A stretch of 23,951 nucleotides of DNA from Propionibacteriaceae bacterium (GTDB taxonomy: Bacteria > Actinomycetota > Actinomycetes > Propionibacteriales > Propionibacteriaceae). Positions 13,389-21,223 of this stretch are shown here, piece after piece. The translations under genes and the position numbers were made by a program. The stretch's first letter is position 1. Each line of letters begins with the position of its first letter. The DNA is taken from contig JAIRKB010000098.1 of NCBI GenBank assembly GCA_031260385.1, forward strand, positions 1 to 23,951, in the 5' to 3' direction. The notes below the pieces were generated by a model that had not been told where the DNA came from, searched no databases, and worked only from the letters and a program-made list of their open reading frames with translations.

Positions 13389-14444
13389 CTAGTCTTTGCG
13401 GCGTTTGTCGGGCATGACGGTTAGGGCGATGACGACGAACGAGATCGTGATGATCGATAGGGTGATCGCCCAGCCGGCGGGGATTCCCAGGAAGGTCATG
13501 TGGTGATAGACGGTGGTCGTTGAGCCGACCTCACCGTCATTGGGGGCCGGTTTGATCACCAAGTCATCGGTGATCCGGTTTGGTTCGGTAATCGTCAGTT
13601 CAATCGTCGTCAGGTAGCTGCCGAGTGGTTTGAGGGCCTTGTCCCGGACCGCTCTGGCCCAGATGACCGTGTAGTCAACTGAGCCGGTCACCAGGTTAGA
13701 GACAGTGGCGCGGAAATCGGCGAAGACGTACAAGGTGATCTGCTGGGCGGGGGTGAAAGCTTGGGAGAGGGCGAGCGGGTAGACGAAGTCATCGGTTTCG
13801 AACTCAATCCGGATCGGCACCAGCGAGCCGGAGAGCTCATAATCGGAGGTTAGTTTGATGGCCGTGAAGTACCAACCCTTGTAGAGGTAGGGTTTCAGTC
13901 GCTCGCTGGTGGTCTCGGGCAAGGTATAACCATGCGTGTCCAGCCATTTCTGCAGGCCTTCGGCGTCATCCGACTCCAAGCTGACAGCTTCGAAAGGGCC
14001 GAGAAGGACCCGGTCGAGGATGCTTGGATCAGTCGTCCGGTCGTCACCGTCGGGCCCGCTCGTGGACTGACTACGGGGCGGTAACTCCCACCAGAGGTCA
14101 ACATGGGTTTGCGTCATCGTCATTTCGCGTTTGACATAGGCAAACGTACTATCGGATCCTGGCGTGACGGTGGCGGGGCTAGGGGTGGGGATGATCAAGG
14201 CTAAAGAGGAATCGAAAGCGTCGACGTCTAGTTTTAGGTCGATCCGCTCAATGCCATTGTTCAAGGAGATGATCGCCCGCTCTCTGTTGAGTGTCACGGC
14301 CGTCGTACCCTCAGCCGAGAGGAAGGCACCAGCGGCGCTAGCGGCAGCCGGGAAGCCGAAGAGCAGCCCAAGACTGATGGCGATGGCGCCCAGGCGGATG
14401 AGGGTACGGGAGGTGGTTTGAACGGTTGGGGCAGCAATCGACAT
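13389..14444 (-). CDS. DUF2330-family secreted, membrane-anchored protein
   Basis: This protein of about 351 residues has an N-terminal signal sequence (TLIRLGAIAISLGLLFGFPA, then AASA-AGAF), a large extracytoplasmic domain and a C-terminal helix (WAITLSIITISFVVIALTV) followed by a KRRKD stop-transfer tail. The DUF2330 hallmarks are RERAIISLNNGIERIDLKL, ALIIPTPSPATV, HGYTLPE and LKPYLYKGWYFTAIKL. The family has no established function. Start ATG 14444 is chosen because a minus-strand CATACT -10 box ends 6 nt before it and there is no ribosome site; the upstream in-frame ATG 14468 precedes the signal needlessly. It is divergent from clpB and may share regulatory DNA with it. Confidence 0.8.
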   Translation of the reverse strand: MSIAAPTVQTTSRTLIRLGAIAISLGLLFGFPAAASAAGAFLSAEGTTAVTLNRERAIISLNNGIERIDLKLDVDAFDSSLALIIPTPSPATVTPGSDSTFAYVKREMTMTQTHVDLWWELPPRSQSTSGPDGDDRTTDPSILDRVLLGPFEAVSLESDDAEGLQKWLDTHGYTLPETTSERLKPYLYKGWYFTAIKLTSDYELSGSLVPIRIEFETDDFVYPLALSQAFTPAQQITLYVFADFRATVSNLVTGSVDYTVIWARAVRDKALKPLGSYLTTIELTITEPNRITDDLVIKPAPNDGEVGSTTTVYHHMTFLGIPAGWAITLSIITISFVVIALTVMPDKRRKD

Positions 14445-14450
14445 GTTGGC

Positions 14451-14456
14451 AGTATG
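14451..14456 (-). promoter_or_regulatory. -10 box of a leaderless DUF2330 promoter
   Basis: On the minus strand CATACT ends 6 nt before ATG 14444. This is the same geometry as at the antitoxin and XRE genes. A 13-bp palindrome TCCCAC-G-GTGGGA at 14484-14496 lies upstream, between this promoter and clpB. Confidence 0.45.
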
Positions 14457-14524
14457 CCATATCACCATGCAAAAGGTGTTTCATCCCACGGTGGGAAGGG
14501 GAAGGTAGGTTCACCCTTTACCCA

Positions 14525-14545
14525 CTTGAGTGTGGTACGCTCATG
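14525..14545 (+). promoter_or_regulatory. HAIR-type HspR operator upstream of clpB
   Basis: CTTGAGT-N7-GCTCATG fits the HspR-associated inverted repeat CTTGAGT-N7-ACTCAAG, with the left half perfect and the right half 5 of 7. It lies 43-63 bp before the clpB ATG. In actinobacteria HspR binds HAIR and represses dnaK and clpB until heat stress. HspR itself is not in the window. Confidence 0.7.
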
Positions 14546-14587
14546 TTTGGAGGAATTGCCCCAGGCTGCTGCATGCGAGGAGAACTG

Positions 14588-17161
14588 ATGGAGACCGAAA
14601 AACTTACCGCGATGAGTCGGGATGCCTATTCCGCGGCGGTCCGGATTGCCTTGACCCGCGGTAATCCGACGGTTGAGCCCGCCCACCTGCTGTCGGCGCT
14701 CCTGGCGATCCCGGAGAATACGGTCGGCCCGTTGTTGGCCGGATTGGGGGTTGACCCAGCGAAGTTAACGACCGCCACAGGGGGGTTGATCGCCAAGTTG
14801 CCGGCGGCCTCCGGATCATCGGTGGCACAGCCCACCCTGTCGGGGGCGCTAGCCCGGGCGATGGCTCAAGCGGAGACCCAGGCTCAGCAGATGGGGGACA
14901 AGTTTGTCACCACAGAACACCTGCTGATCGGTTTGGCCTCTATCGAATCCGATGTCAAGCGGTTACTAGACGATCAGGGGGCGACCGCCGACAAGATCGC
15001 CGCCGCTTTCAACGCCAGCCGGGGTTCTCGGCGGGTGACCTCCGATCAGGCCGAAGGCGGGCAATCAGCCCTCGCGAAATACTCCGTCGATCTGACCGAG
15101 CGGGCGCGTGAAGGGCGGCTCGACCCGGTGATTGGGCGAGACGCCGAGATCCGCCGCCTAATTCAGGTGCTAGCGCGCCGTACGAAAAACAACCCAGTCT
15201 TAATCGGCGAACCGGGGGTGGGCAAGACAGCGGTCGTCGATGGCCTCGCCCAGCGGATCGTTGCCGGGGACGTGCCGGACTCCCTAGTCGGGCGCAAGTT
15301 GGTCTCCCTCGACCTGGCGTCGATGGTGGCGGGAGCGAAGTTCCGGGGCGAGTTCGAGGAGCGCTTCAAAGCCGTCTTGACCGAGATTCGCGATGGGGAA
15401 GGCCAATACATCACCTTCATCGACGAGTTGCACACCCTGGTCGGCACCGGTGCCTCGGGCGATTCGGCGATGGATGCCGGGAACATGATCAAGCCAATGT
15501 TGTCGCGGGGCGAGTTGCGGATGATCGGGGCGACCACCCTCGACGAATACCGCGAGCGGATCGAGAAGGATGCGGCGCTGGAGCGGCGCTTCCAGCAGGT
15601 CTATGTCGGCGAGCCATCGGTCGAGGATACGATCGCCATCCTGCGCGGGTTGCGGGAACGCTATGAGGCTCACCATAAGGTCCGGATCACTGACTCCGCC
15701 CTCGTCGCTGCGGCGGCCCTATCCAATCGCTACATCACCTCGCGTCAACTGCCCGACAAGGCGATTGACCTCGTTGATGAAGCCGCCTCTCGGCTGCGGA
15801 TGGAGATCGACTCCTCACCGGTGGCGATCGACGAGCTACGCCGCCAGGTGGACCGGATGACGATGGAGAAGTTCGCCCTTGAGAAGGAGGCCGATCCCGG
15901 CTCGCGGGAACGCTTGCAGCGACTGGAAGCCGAGTTGGCGGCCACCAGCGAGAAACTGCGTGGGCTGGAAACCCGCTGGCAGGCGGAGAAGGCCGCTCTC
16001 AATGAGGTCGGCGATATCAAGGAGATCATCGAACGCGTCCGGATCGAAGCCGAACGCGCCCAGCGGGAGGGCTTGCTGACGAAGGCCTCGGAGTTGCTCT
16101 ATAGCGAACTGCCGAAACTGGAGGCTCGGTTGGCCCAGGCGGCGGCGGCGCGCGGTTCCCACACCATGGTCTCCGAGGAGGTGGACGGCACTGATATCGC
16201 CGAGGTGGTCTCCGCTTGGACGGGGGTCCCGGTCGGCAAGCTACTCCAAGGAGAATCCGAGAAGTTGTTGGCGATGGAGGAGCGGATCGGCGAACGGCTG
16301 ATTGGCCAGGACCTCGCCGTGGCGACAGTCGCCGATGCCGTGAGGCGAGCCCGGGCCGGAATCTCGGACCCCAACCGACCGACCGGCTCCTTCCTCTTCC
16401 TCGGCCCGACCGGGGTGGGCAAGACCGAGTTGGGCAAGGCCTTAGCCGAGTTCCTGTTTGATACTGAGACGGCGATGATCCGGATCGACATGAGTGAATA
16501 CTCCGAGAAACACGCCGTCTCGCGCTTTGTCGGCGCCCCTCCCGGCTATATCGGCTACGAGGAGGGTGGCCAGTTGACCGAAGCGGTGCGGCGCCGACCC
16601 TACTCAGTGGTCCTACTCGATGAGGTTGAGAAAGCCCACCCCGAGGTCTTCAATATCCTGTTGCAGGTTCTCGATGACGGTCGGTTGACCGATGGGCAAG
16701 GCCGGACGGTGGACTTCCGAAACACCATCTTGATCATGACCAGCAATATCGGCTCAGAGTCCCTGATCGATACCTCCCTGAGCTGGGAGGACCGTTGCGA
16801 GGCGGTGATGGCCGCCGTTCGTACGGTCTTTAAACCAGAATTCATCAACCGTCTCGACGACGTGGTGATGTTCGAGCCGCTGAGCCGAGAAGACCTCGGC
16901 GAGATCGTGGTGATTAGCTTGCGCCGTCTCAACAAGCGTCTGGCGGAGCGCCGAATCACGGTCACGGTTACCGATGCGGCGCGCGAATGGCTCGGGGACA
17001 ACGGCTTCGATCCCCTATTCGGCGCCCGGCCGCTGCGTCGGCTGATTCAGACCTCGATCGAGGATCCGCTAGCGCGCCTCGTCTTGTCTGGTGATATCGT
17101 CGAGGGGACCATTTGCTTTGATGTCGATGCGGACGATGACGGTCTGACGGTCGTAGACTGA
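14588..17161 (+). CDS. clpB: ClpB disaggregase chaperone
   Basis: This protein of 857 residues, normal for ClpB, has all domains in order: N-terminal double repeat (VEPAHLLSALL, then TTEHLLIGLA), AAA-1 with GEPGVGKT near 206, FIDELHTLVGTG and GATTLDEYRERIEKD, a coiled-coil middle domain (about 385-500, EKEADPGSRERLQRLEAELA), AAA-2 with GPTGVGKT near 606 and MSEYSEKHAVSRFVGAPPGY, and the C-terminal FGARPLRR sensor. With DnaK it pulls proteins from aggregates using ATP. It lacks a ClpP-binding loop as far as can be seen. ATG 14588 follows GAGGAGA at a proper distance. A HAIR operator marks heat control by HspR. Confidence 0.96.
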   Translation: METEKLTAMSRDAYSAAVRIALTRGNPTVEPAHLLSALLAIPENTVGPLLAGLGVDPAKLTTATGGLIAKLPAASGSSVAQPTLSGALARAMAQAETQAQQMGDKFVTTEHLLIGLASIESDVKRLLDDQGATADKIAAAFNASRGSRRVTSDQAEGGQSALAKYSVDLTERAREGRLDPVIGRDAEIRRLIQVLARRTKNNPVLIGEPGVGKTAVVDGLAQRIVAGDVPDSLVGRKLVSLDLASMVAGAKFRGEFEERFKAVLTEIRDGEGQYITFIDELHTLVGTGASGDSAMDAGNMIKPMLSRGELRMIGATTLDEYRERIEKDAALERRFQQVYVGEPSVEDTIAILRGLRERYEAHHKVRITDSALVAAAALSNRYITSRQLPDKAIDLVDEAASRLRMEIDSSPVAIDELRRQVDRMTMEKFALEKEADPGSRERLQRLEAELAATSEKLRGLETRWQAEKAALNEVGDIKEIIERVRIEAERAQREGLLTKASELLYSELPKLEARLAQAAAARGSHTMVSEEVDGTDIAEVVSAWTGVPVGKLLQGESEKLLAMEERIGERLIGQDLAVATVADAVRRARAGISDPNRPTGSFLFLGPTGVGKTELGKALAEFLFDTETAMIRIDMSEYSEKHAVSRFVGAPPGYIGYEEGGQLTEAVRRRPYSVVLLDEVEKAHPEVFNILLQVLDDGRLTDGQGRTVDFRNTILIMTSNIGSESLIDTSLSWEDRCEAVMAAVRTVFKPEFINRLDDVVMFEPLSREDLGEIVVISLRRLNKRLAERRITVTVTDAAREWLGDNGFDPLFGARPLRRLIQTSIEDPLARLVLSGDIVEGTICFDVDADDDGLTVVD

Positions 17162-17166
17162 GAGGA

Positions 17167-17319
17167 GTGTTAGGGATGTTGTTGGCTCAAGGTTCGGTGT
17201 CAGATGGTGTGGATCGCAAGGCGGAGGAGGGAGGCGGACTGGACGTCCGTCGACCGATCGACAACGCAGCGAGGCGCGCCGGATGGCAGCGAAGATTGAG
17301 TCAAGAACATCCCTAACAC
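17167..17319. mobile_element. MITE-like element with 24-bp inverted ends
   Basis: The ends GTGTTAGGGATGTT and AACATCCCTAACAC are perfect 14-bp complements, and the match extends to 24 bp with 22 identities; weaker pairing continues inward. The 153-bp element has no convincing gene. TGTTA...TAACA ends resemble IS481-type insertion sequences, so a non-autonomous derivative is likely. A GA dinucleotide flanks both sides, too short to prove a target duplication. It starts 5 nt after clpB's stop. Confidence 0.65.
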
Positions 17320-17349
17320 GACGTTTTATTAACAAGAGAGGTTGGGCGC

Positions 17350-17736
17350 ATGAGGAGATTGCTTGTTGTGGCGTTGATCGCCGGGTTGGGGTTGTTTGGG
17401 GGATGTTCCAGCAGCTCCGGAGCGGAGTATCACAAGATTACCCCCGAAGACGCGAAAGCGATCATGGACGGAACCGAGCCTTACATCTTGCTCGATGTCC
17501 GGACTTGGCCGGAGTTTGTCGATAGTCATATCAAGGGGGCAACCCTGCTTCCGGTTGACGAACTCGGGGCGCGCGCCAAAGAGGAACTGCCGGACAAAGA
17601 CGAGCTGATCATTGTTTATTGCCGAACCGGTGGGCGCTCCAAGAACGCTGCCAATGAGCTGGTCAAGCTCGGCTACACCCAGGTTTACGATCTCGGCGGC
17701 ATCCAAAGTTGGCCTTACGAGACTGTCAACGGGTGA
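17350..17736 (+). CDS. Rhodanese-domain lipoprotein
   Basis: This 128-residue protein starts with a lipoprotein signal (RRLLVVALIAGLGLFGGC); Cys19 would be lipidated and the protein anchored outside the membrane. The rhodanese domain follows: LLDVRTWPEFVDSHIKGA (48-64) and the active-site loop CRTGGRS with Cys91, then the final DLGGIQSWPY. These domains move sulfane sulfur to acceptors such as cyanide or thiols. The natural substrate is unknown. ATG 17350 is preceded by AGAGAGG. The asd gene begins 13 nt after its stop, but probably from its own promoter. Confidence 0.92.
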   Translation: MRRLLVVALIAGLGLFGGCSSSSGAEYHKITPEDAKAIMDGTEPYILLDVRTWPEFVDSHIKGATLLPVDELGARAKEELPDKDELIIVYCRTGGRSKNAANELVKLGYTQVYDLGGIQSWPYETVNG

Positions 17737-17749
17737 TAATCTATCCCTC

Positions 17750-18766
17750 ATGCAATTAGGTGTTTTTGGCGCTTCGGGCCAGGTTGGTAATGTCATGCGA
17801 CAGATCCTGGCCGAGCGGGATTTCCCAGCCGATCAGGTTCGTTTCTTCGCTAGTTCTCGTACGGCCGGCACAACCCTGCCCTGGAAAGACGAGACGATCG
17901 TGGTGGAGGACACCGCGACCGCCGACTTCACCGGGCTCGATCTGGCAGTCTTCTCCGCCGGGGCGACGATGTCGCGGCAATATGCTGAGAAGGTCGTGGC
18001 GGCAGGAGCAACCGTGGTTGACAACTCTTCCGCTTGGCGCCTTGACCCAGGCGTGCCCCTAGTTTGCTCGGAGGTGAACCCCGAAGACGTCGTCAACCCC
18101 CCGAAGGGCATCATCTCGAACCCGAACTGCCAAACGATGGCGATCCTGCCCGCGGTGAAAGCCCTTCACGATGTCGCCGGGCTGACTCGCCTGATCGTCA
18201 CCACCTTCCAGGCAGTGTCTGGTTCCGGTCTCGCCGGCGTCCAGACCCTCAACGACCAGGTCAACGCCCTCGCCAACCCGACGACACTGGCCTATGACGG
18301 GCGCTATGACGACTGTGGCGACCAGGGCCCCTATGTCGCGCCGATCGCCTTCAACGTCATCCCGATCGCTGGCAAGCTCGTCGACGATGGGACGGGTGAG
18401 ACCGATGAAGAGGTCAAGGTCCGCCTTGAGGCGCGCAAGATCCTCCACCTGCCCGAGCTGCCGATCCAGGCGACCTGTGTTCGGGTCCCGGTCTTCTCTG
18501 GCCACTCGGTGGCGGTGAACCTCGAGTTCGCCACCCCGATCACCCCCGACCAGGCCCTCGCGGTGCTGGCTCAGGCGCCGGGGGTGGCTTTGAGGGATGT
18601 ACCAACTCCGCGTTGGGCCACCGGCAAAGATCCCTCCTACGTCGGCCGGATCCGCGCCGATCAGTCGGCGCAGCCCGGTCACGGCTTGACGATGTTCGTC
18701 TCGAATGACAATCTCCGCAAGGGGGCGGCCCTCAACGCCATCCAAATCCTCGAACTGATTGTCTAG
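17750..18766 (+). CDS. asd: Aspartate-semialdehyde dehydrogenase
   Basis: This 338-residue protein has the NADP loop GVFGASGQVG, SSAWRLDPGVPLVCSEVN, the catalytic Cys127 in ISNPNCQTM, and the C-terminal GHSVAVNLEF and SNDNLRKGAALNA segments. It reduces aspartyl phosphate to the semialdehyde feeding lysine/diaminopimelate, threonine and methionine. The start is ATG 17750, where homology begins; there is no ribosome site, and TAATCT (17737-17742) ends 7 nt before, so a leaderless transcript is plausible. The lysC gene, often upstream, is replaced here by the rhodanese gene. proC begins 2 nt after the stop, so the two are cotranscribed. Confidence 0.95.
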   Translation: MQLGVFGASGQVGNVMRQILAERDFPADQVRFFASSRTAGTTLPWKDETIVVEDTATADFTGLDLAVFSAGATMSRQYAEKVVAAGATVVDNSSAWRLDPGVPLVCSEVNPEDVVNPPKGIISNPNCQTMAILPAVKALHDVAGLTRLIVTTFQAVSGSGLAGVQTLNDQVNALANPTTLAYDGRYDDCGDQGPYVAPIAFNVIPIAGKLVDDGTGETDEEVKVRLEARKILHLPELPIQATCVRVPVFSGHSVAVNLEFATPITPDQALAVLAQAPGVALRDVPTPRWATGKDPSYVGRIRADQSAQPGHGLTMFVSNDNLRKGAALNAIQILELIV

Positions 18767-18768
18767 CG

Positions 18769-19566
18769 ATGATTACGGCAATCTTGGGCGTCGGCATGAT
18801 GGGCGAAGCCCTACTGGTTGGCCTGATCTGGGCGGGGATTGACCCGGCCCGACTGCGGGCCGCCGATGCCCGCCCCGAGCGCTGCGACCAGGTTCGCGAC
18901 ACTCACGGAGTTTGGGTTGGTACGGTGAAAGAGGCAAGCCAAGGCGCGGACACCGTCATCATCGCCGTTAAACCCCAAGATGTCGTCCCTCTGCTGACGA
19001 CCATCGCTCCCGAATTAGGCCAGGAAACCCTGGTGATCTCCCTGGCGGCAGGCGTGACGCTGGCCACCCTGGAAGCCAACCTCAACCCTGGTCAAGCGGT
19101 TATTCGGGTGATGCCTAATACTCCGACCCTAATTGGGGAGGGGATGGCCGTGCTCTCACCTGGCCAGGCGGTCGCCGACGAACAAATGGAACGCGCCGTC
19201 GGGATGTTGTCCGCCGTCGGAAAAGCCCAAGTCCTGCCGGAGACCTTCATGGATGCCGTCACCGCGCTATCGGGCTCCGGTCCGGCTTACCTGATGTACC
19301 TCGCCGAAGCGATGATCGAAGCCGGGGTCAGTCTGGGTCTCGATAATGACACCGCCACCGCCCTCGTCAAGCAGACCTTATCCGGGTCAAGCCGCCTCCT
19401 AGCCGAGTCCAGTGTCACTCCCACCATCTTGCGCGAGAGGGTCACCTCCCCTGGTGGGACGACCGCTGCCGCCATCCAAGCCCTCGAAAACCGCGCCGTC
19501 AAACCAGCCTTCATCGCCGCCATCGACGCCGCCGCCAGACGCTCCCAGGAGCTAGGCAAGACCTAA
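18769..19566 (+). CDS. proC: Pyrroline-5-carboxylate reductase
   Basis: This 265-residue protein has the Rossmann start ILGVGMMGEALLVGL, VIIAVKPQDV, the RVMPNTPTLIGEGM segment and the C-terminal ALSGSGPAYL and VTSPGGTTAAAI motifs that bind substrate in ProC. It uses NAD(P)H to make proline from pyrroline-5-carboxylate. The ATG lies 2 nt past the asd stop, so translation is probably coupled. Length and motifs are complete. A GGAXX ribosome site is absent because of the tight spacing. Confidence 0.95.
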   Translation: MITAILGVGMMGEALLVGLIWAGIDPARLRAADARPERCDQVRDTHGVWVGTVKEASQGADTVIIAVKPQDVVPLLTTIAPELGQETLVISLAAGVTLATLEANLNPGQAVIRVMPNTPTLIGEGMAVLSPGQAVADEQMERAVGMLSAVGKAQVLPETFMDAVTALSGSGPAYLMYLAEAMIEAGVSLGLDNDTATALVKQTLSGSSRLLAESSVTPTILRERVTSPGGTTAAAIQALENRAVKPAFIAAIDAAARRSQELGKT

Positions 19567-19709
19567 GATCGGCTCCGCGTTTGGTTCTAGATGGCCTGCG
19601 CGGTAGGATCAGTAGTCGGTCGGCCTGGGTCGATCGTACGTGAAAGCGGGAAATCCCGTCCGGAAAAGCCAACAGCGAGGCTGTTGGATGAGCAGAGCGA
19701 AGGAACACA
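19567..19709 (+). promoter_or_regulatory. Leader region of the bS22 gene with hairpins
   Basis: This 143-bp gap between proC and the bS22 gene holds a perfect hairpin CCAACAGC-GAG-GCTGTTGG (19669-19687) and a smaller CGGG/CCCG one at 19647-19658. The larger stem lies about 20 nt before the start codon. It might be an RNA control site for the ribosomal protein. Confidence 0.35.
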
Positions 19710-19811
19710 GTGGGTTCGGTCATCAAGAAGCGCCGCAAGCGCATGGCGAAGAAGAAGCACCGCAAACTGCTGAAGAAGACGCGTATTCAGCGTCGTCGCG
19801 CAGGTCGCTGA
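19710..19811 (+). CDS. bS22-type small ribosomal protein (AURKAIP1/COX24 domain)
   Basis: This 33-residue protein is almost all Lys and Arg: GSVIKKRRKRMAKKKHRKLL, then KKTRIQRRRAGR. That pattern is the AURKAIP1/COX24 domain protein of actinobacteria, seen in mycobacterial ribosomes as bS22 on the small subunit. It starts at GTG 19710 with GAAGGAA about 6 nt upstream and ends at TGA 19811. It is easily missed because of its length. Confidence 0.92.
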   Translation: MGSVIKKRRKRMAKKKHRKLLKKTRIQRRRAGR

Positions 19812-19856
19812 GTCAGCCTCGGCCATCGGCTACCTGGATGATGACAAGGGGGTCTG

Positions 19857-20489
19857 ATGCCAATCGTACATTTACTACGCCACGGTAAAGTGGACAACCC
19901 GCAAGGTGTGTTATACGAACGCCTGCCCGGTTATCATCTCAGTGAGCTTGGCCAGCAAATGGCCGCCGTCGCCGCCCAGTTCTTCAAAGATCGCCCGATC
20001 ACTCATCTGCGTTGTTCCCCCCTAGAACGAACCCAAGAAACCATCGCCCCACTAGCCGCCTTGTTCCCCGAGCTTGAAGTCATCCTTGATGACCGGGTGA
20101 TCGAAGCCGGTAACCGCTTCGCTGGTCAGGTGATGGGCTCCACCGCCAAGGCCGCCCGCTCACCGAAAAACTGGCCTTACCTACTCAATCCGCTGCGCCC
20201 CAGCTGGGGCGAGGCCTATAGCGCGATCGCTAAGCGGATGACGACCGCCATCCTCGACGCCGCTGAACTAGCTGGTGATGGGGAAGCCGTTATCGTCACC
20301 CACCAACTACCAATCTGGGTCACCCGACGCCGCGTCGAGCGCCGTGTCTTGTGGCATGACCCCCGTAAACGCCAGTGCACCCTCGCGTCGGTCACCAGTG
20401 TCCAGGTGAGCGACCAGCGACTGGTCAAGGTTGACTACGCCGAACCAGCCCGCGCCCTGCTGCCCGATGGACCCCAAGTCGGCTTCTAA
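19857..20489 (+). CDS. Histidine phosphatase (phosphoglycerate mutase-like)
   Basis: This 210-residue protein has the RHG motif at the N-terminus (IVHLLRHGKVDNPQGVLYER), RCSPLERTQET and the second catalytic His in VIVTHQLPIWV. These are the conserved His-Arg-His-type residues of the histidine phosphatase superfamily. A glycolytic mutase is unlikely, because the acidic insertion and length of true mutases are missing. The substrate is unknown. ATG 19857 follows AAGGGGG by about 4 nt. The TetR gene begins 25 bp downstream, so they may be cotranscribed. Confidence 0.88.
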   Translation: MPIVHLLRHGKVDNPQGVLYERLPGYHLSELGQQMAAVAAQFFKDRPITHLRCSPLERTQETIAPLAALFPELEVILDDRVIEAGNRFAGQVMGSTAKAARSPKNWPYLLNPLRPSWGEAYSAIAKRMTTAILDAAELAGDGEAVIVTHQLPIWVTRRRVERRVLWHDPRKRQCTLASVTSVQVSDQRLVKVDYAEPARALLPDGPQVGF

Positions 20490-20514
20490 CGCGAGACTAG
20501 CCTAGGAGGGACGA

Positions 20515-21147
20515 ATGACTGAACAACCCTTGAGCCGTCGGCGGATGACGGCAGCCGAGCGTCGCGATCAGCTAATCGGCGTCGCTCGGGCCTGTTTTGC
20601 CGAAAAAGGGCTTGAGGGGACCTCTATCGAGGAGATCGCGGCGCGCGCGGGCGTCTCGAAACCGATTATTTATGAGCATTTCGGTGGCAAAGAAGGATTG
20701 TACGCTGTGGTGGTCGATCGTGAGGTCACCACCCTGCTCCATGCCCTGAGGGAGGCAGTCACCAACCCCGCCGCCGGGTCACGGCGGTTGCTAGAGATAG
20801 CTTCCCTGGCCCTGCTGGACTACGTTGAGGCTTGTCCGGAGGGGTTTCAGATCATCATGCGTGATTCCTCCGAGACTGGTGGGTCGGGGTTTGCGTCGAT
20901 CCTCAATGACGTCATCGTTCGGGTGGAGGGGTTGCTGATCCCCAAGTTCACCGAACTAGGCTTCGACCCGAAACTCGTACCATTAATCGCTCAAGCCCTG
21001 GCCGGTCTAGTCGCGATGACCGCTCAATGGTGGCTCGACAACCCGGAGTTCACCAAGATTGAGGTCGCATCGACACTAGTAAACCTGGCTTGGAACGGAA
21101 TGCATCACCTCGCCAGAGACTTCCCGTTGACCCCACCGCTGACCTAG
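20515..21147 (+). CDS. TetR-family transcriptional regulator
   Basis: This 210-residue protein has a standard TetR DNA-binding domain (14-62: RRDQLIGVARACFAEKGLEG, TSIEEIAARAGVSKPIIYEH, FGGKEGLY), then a helical C-terminal ligand domain typical of the family. ATG 20515 has a strong AGGAGG 6 nt upstream. It is followed, on the same strand, by the flippase-like gene, whose promoter contains a 13-bp palindrome. The ligand is unknown. Regulation of that gene or of itself is an inference from position. Confidence 0.92.
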   Translation: MTEQPLSRRRMTAAERRDQLIGVARACFAEKGLEGTSIEEIAARAGVSKPIIYEHFGGKEGLYAVVVDREVTTLLHALREAVTNPAAGSRRLLEIASLALLDYVEACPEGFQIIMRDSSETGGSGFASILNDVIVRVEGLLIPKFTELGFDPKLVPLIAQALAGLVAMTAQWWLDNPEFTKIEVASTLVNLAWNGMHHLARDFPLTPPLT

Positions 21148-21183
21148 CCGGTCAACCCGAAGCGCTTACCTAGCGGGCGCGCT

Positions 21184-21213
21184 GCCTAAATTAGGCTGTG
21201 AAAGCGGTAGACT
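21184..21213 (+). promoter_or_regulatory. Palindrome and promoter of the flippase-like gene
   Basis: GCCTAA-A-TTAGGC (21184-21196) is a perfect 13-bp palindrome, 12 nt upstream of a TAGACT -10-like box (21208-21213). It is a plausible site for the TetR protein encoded just upstream. The leader before ATG 21224 is very short and has no ribosome site. Confidence 0.5.
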
Positions 21214-21223
21214 TTTGATTATT

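Noticed and set aside
14426..14587. Longer N-terminus of ClpB from 14426
   Set aside because: The family begins at ATG 14588 with a good ribosome site, and the upstream stretch contains the HAIR operator.
17612..17749. Longer N-terminus of Asd from 17612
   Set aside because: It overlaps the rhodanese active-site coding region in another frame; the dehydrogenase homology starts at MQLGVFGASG.
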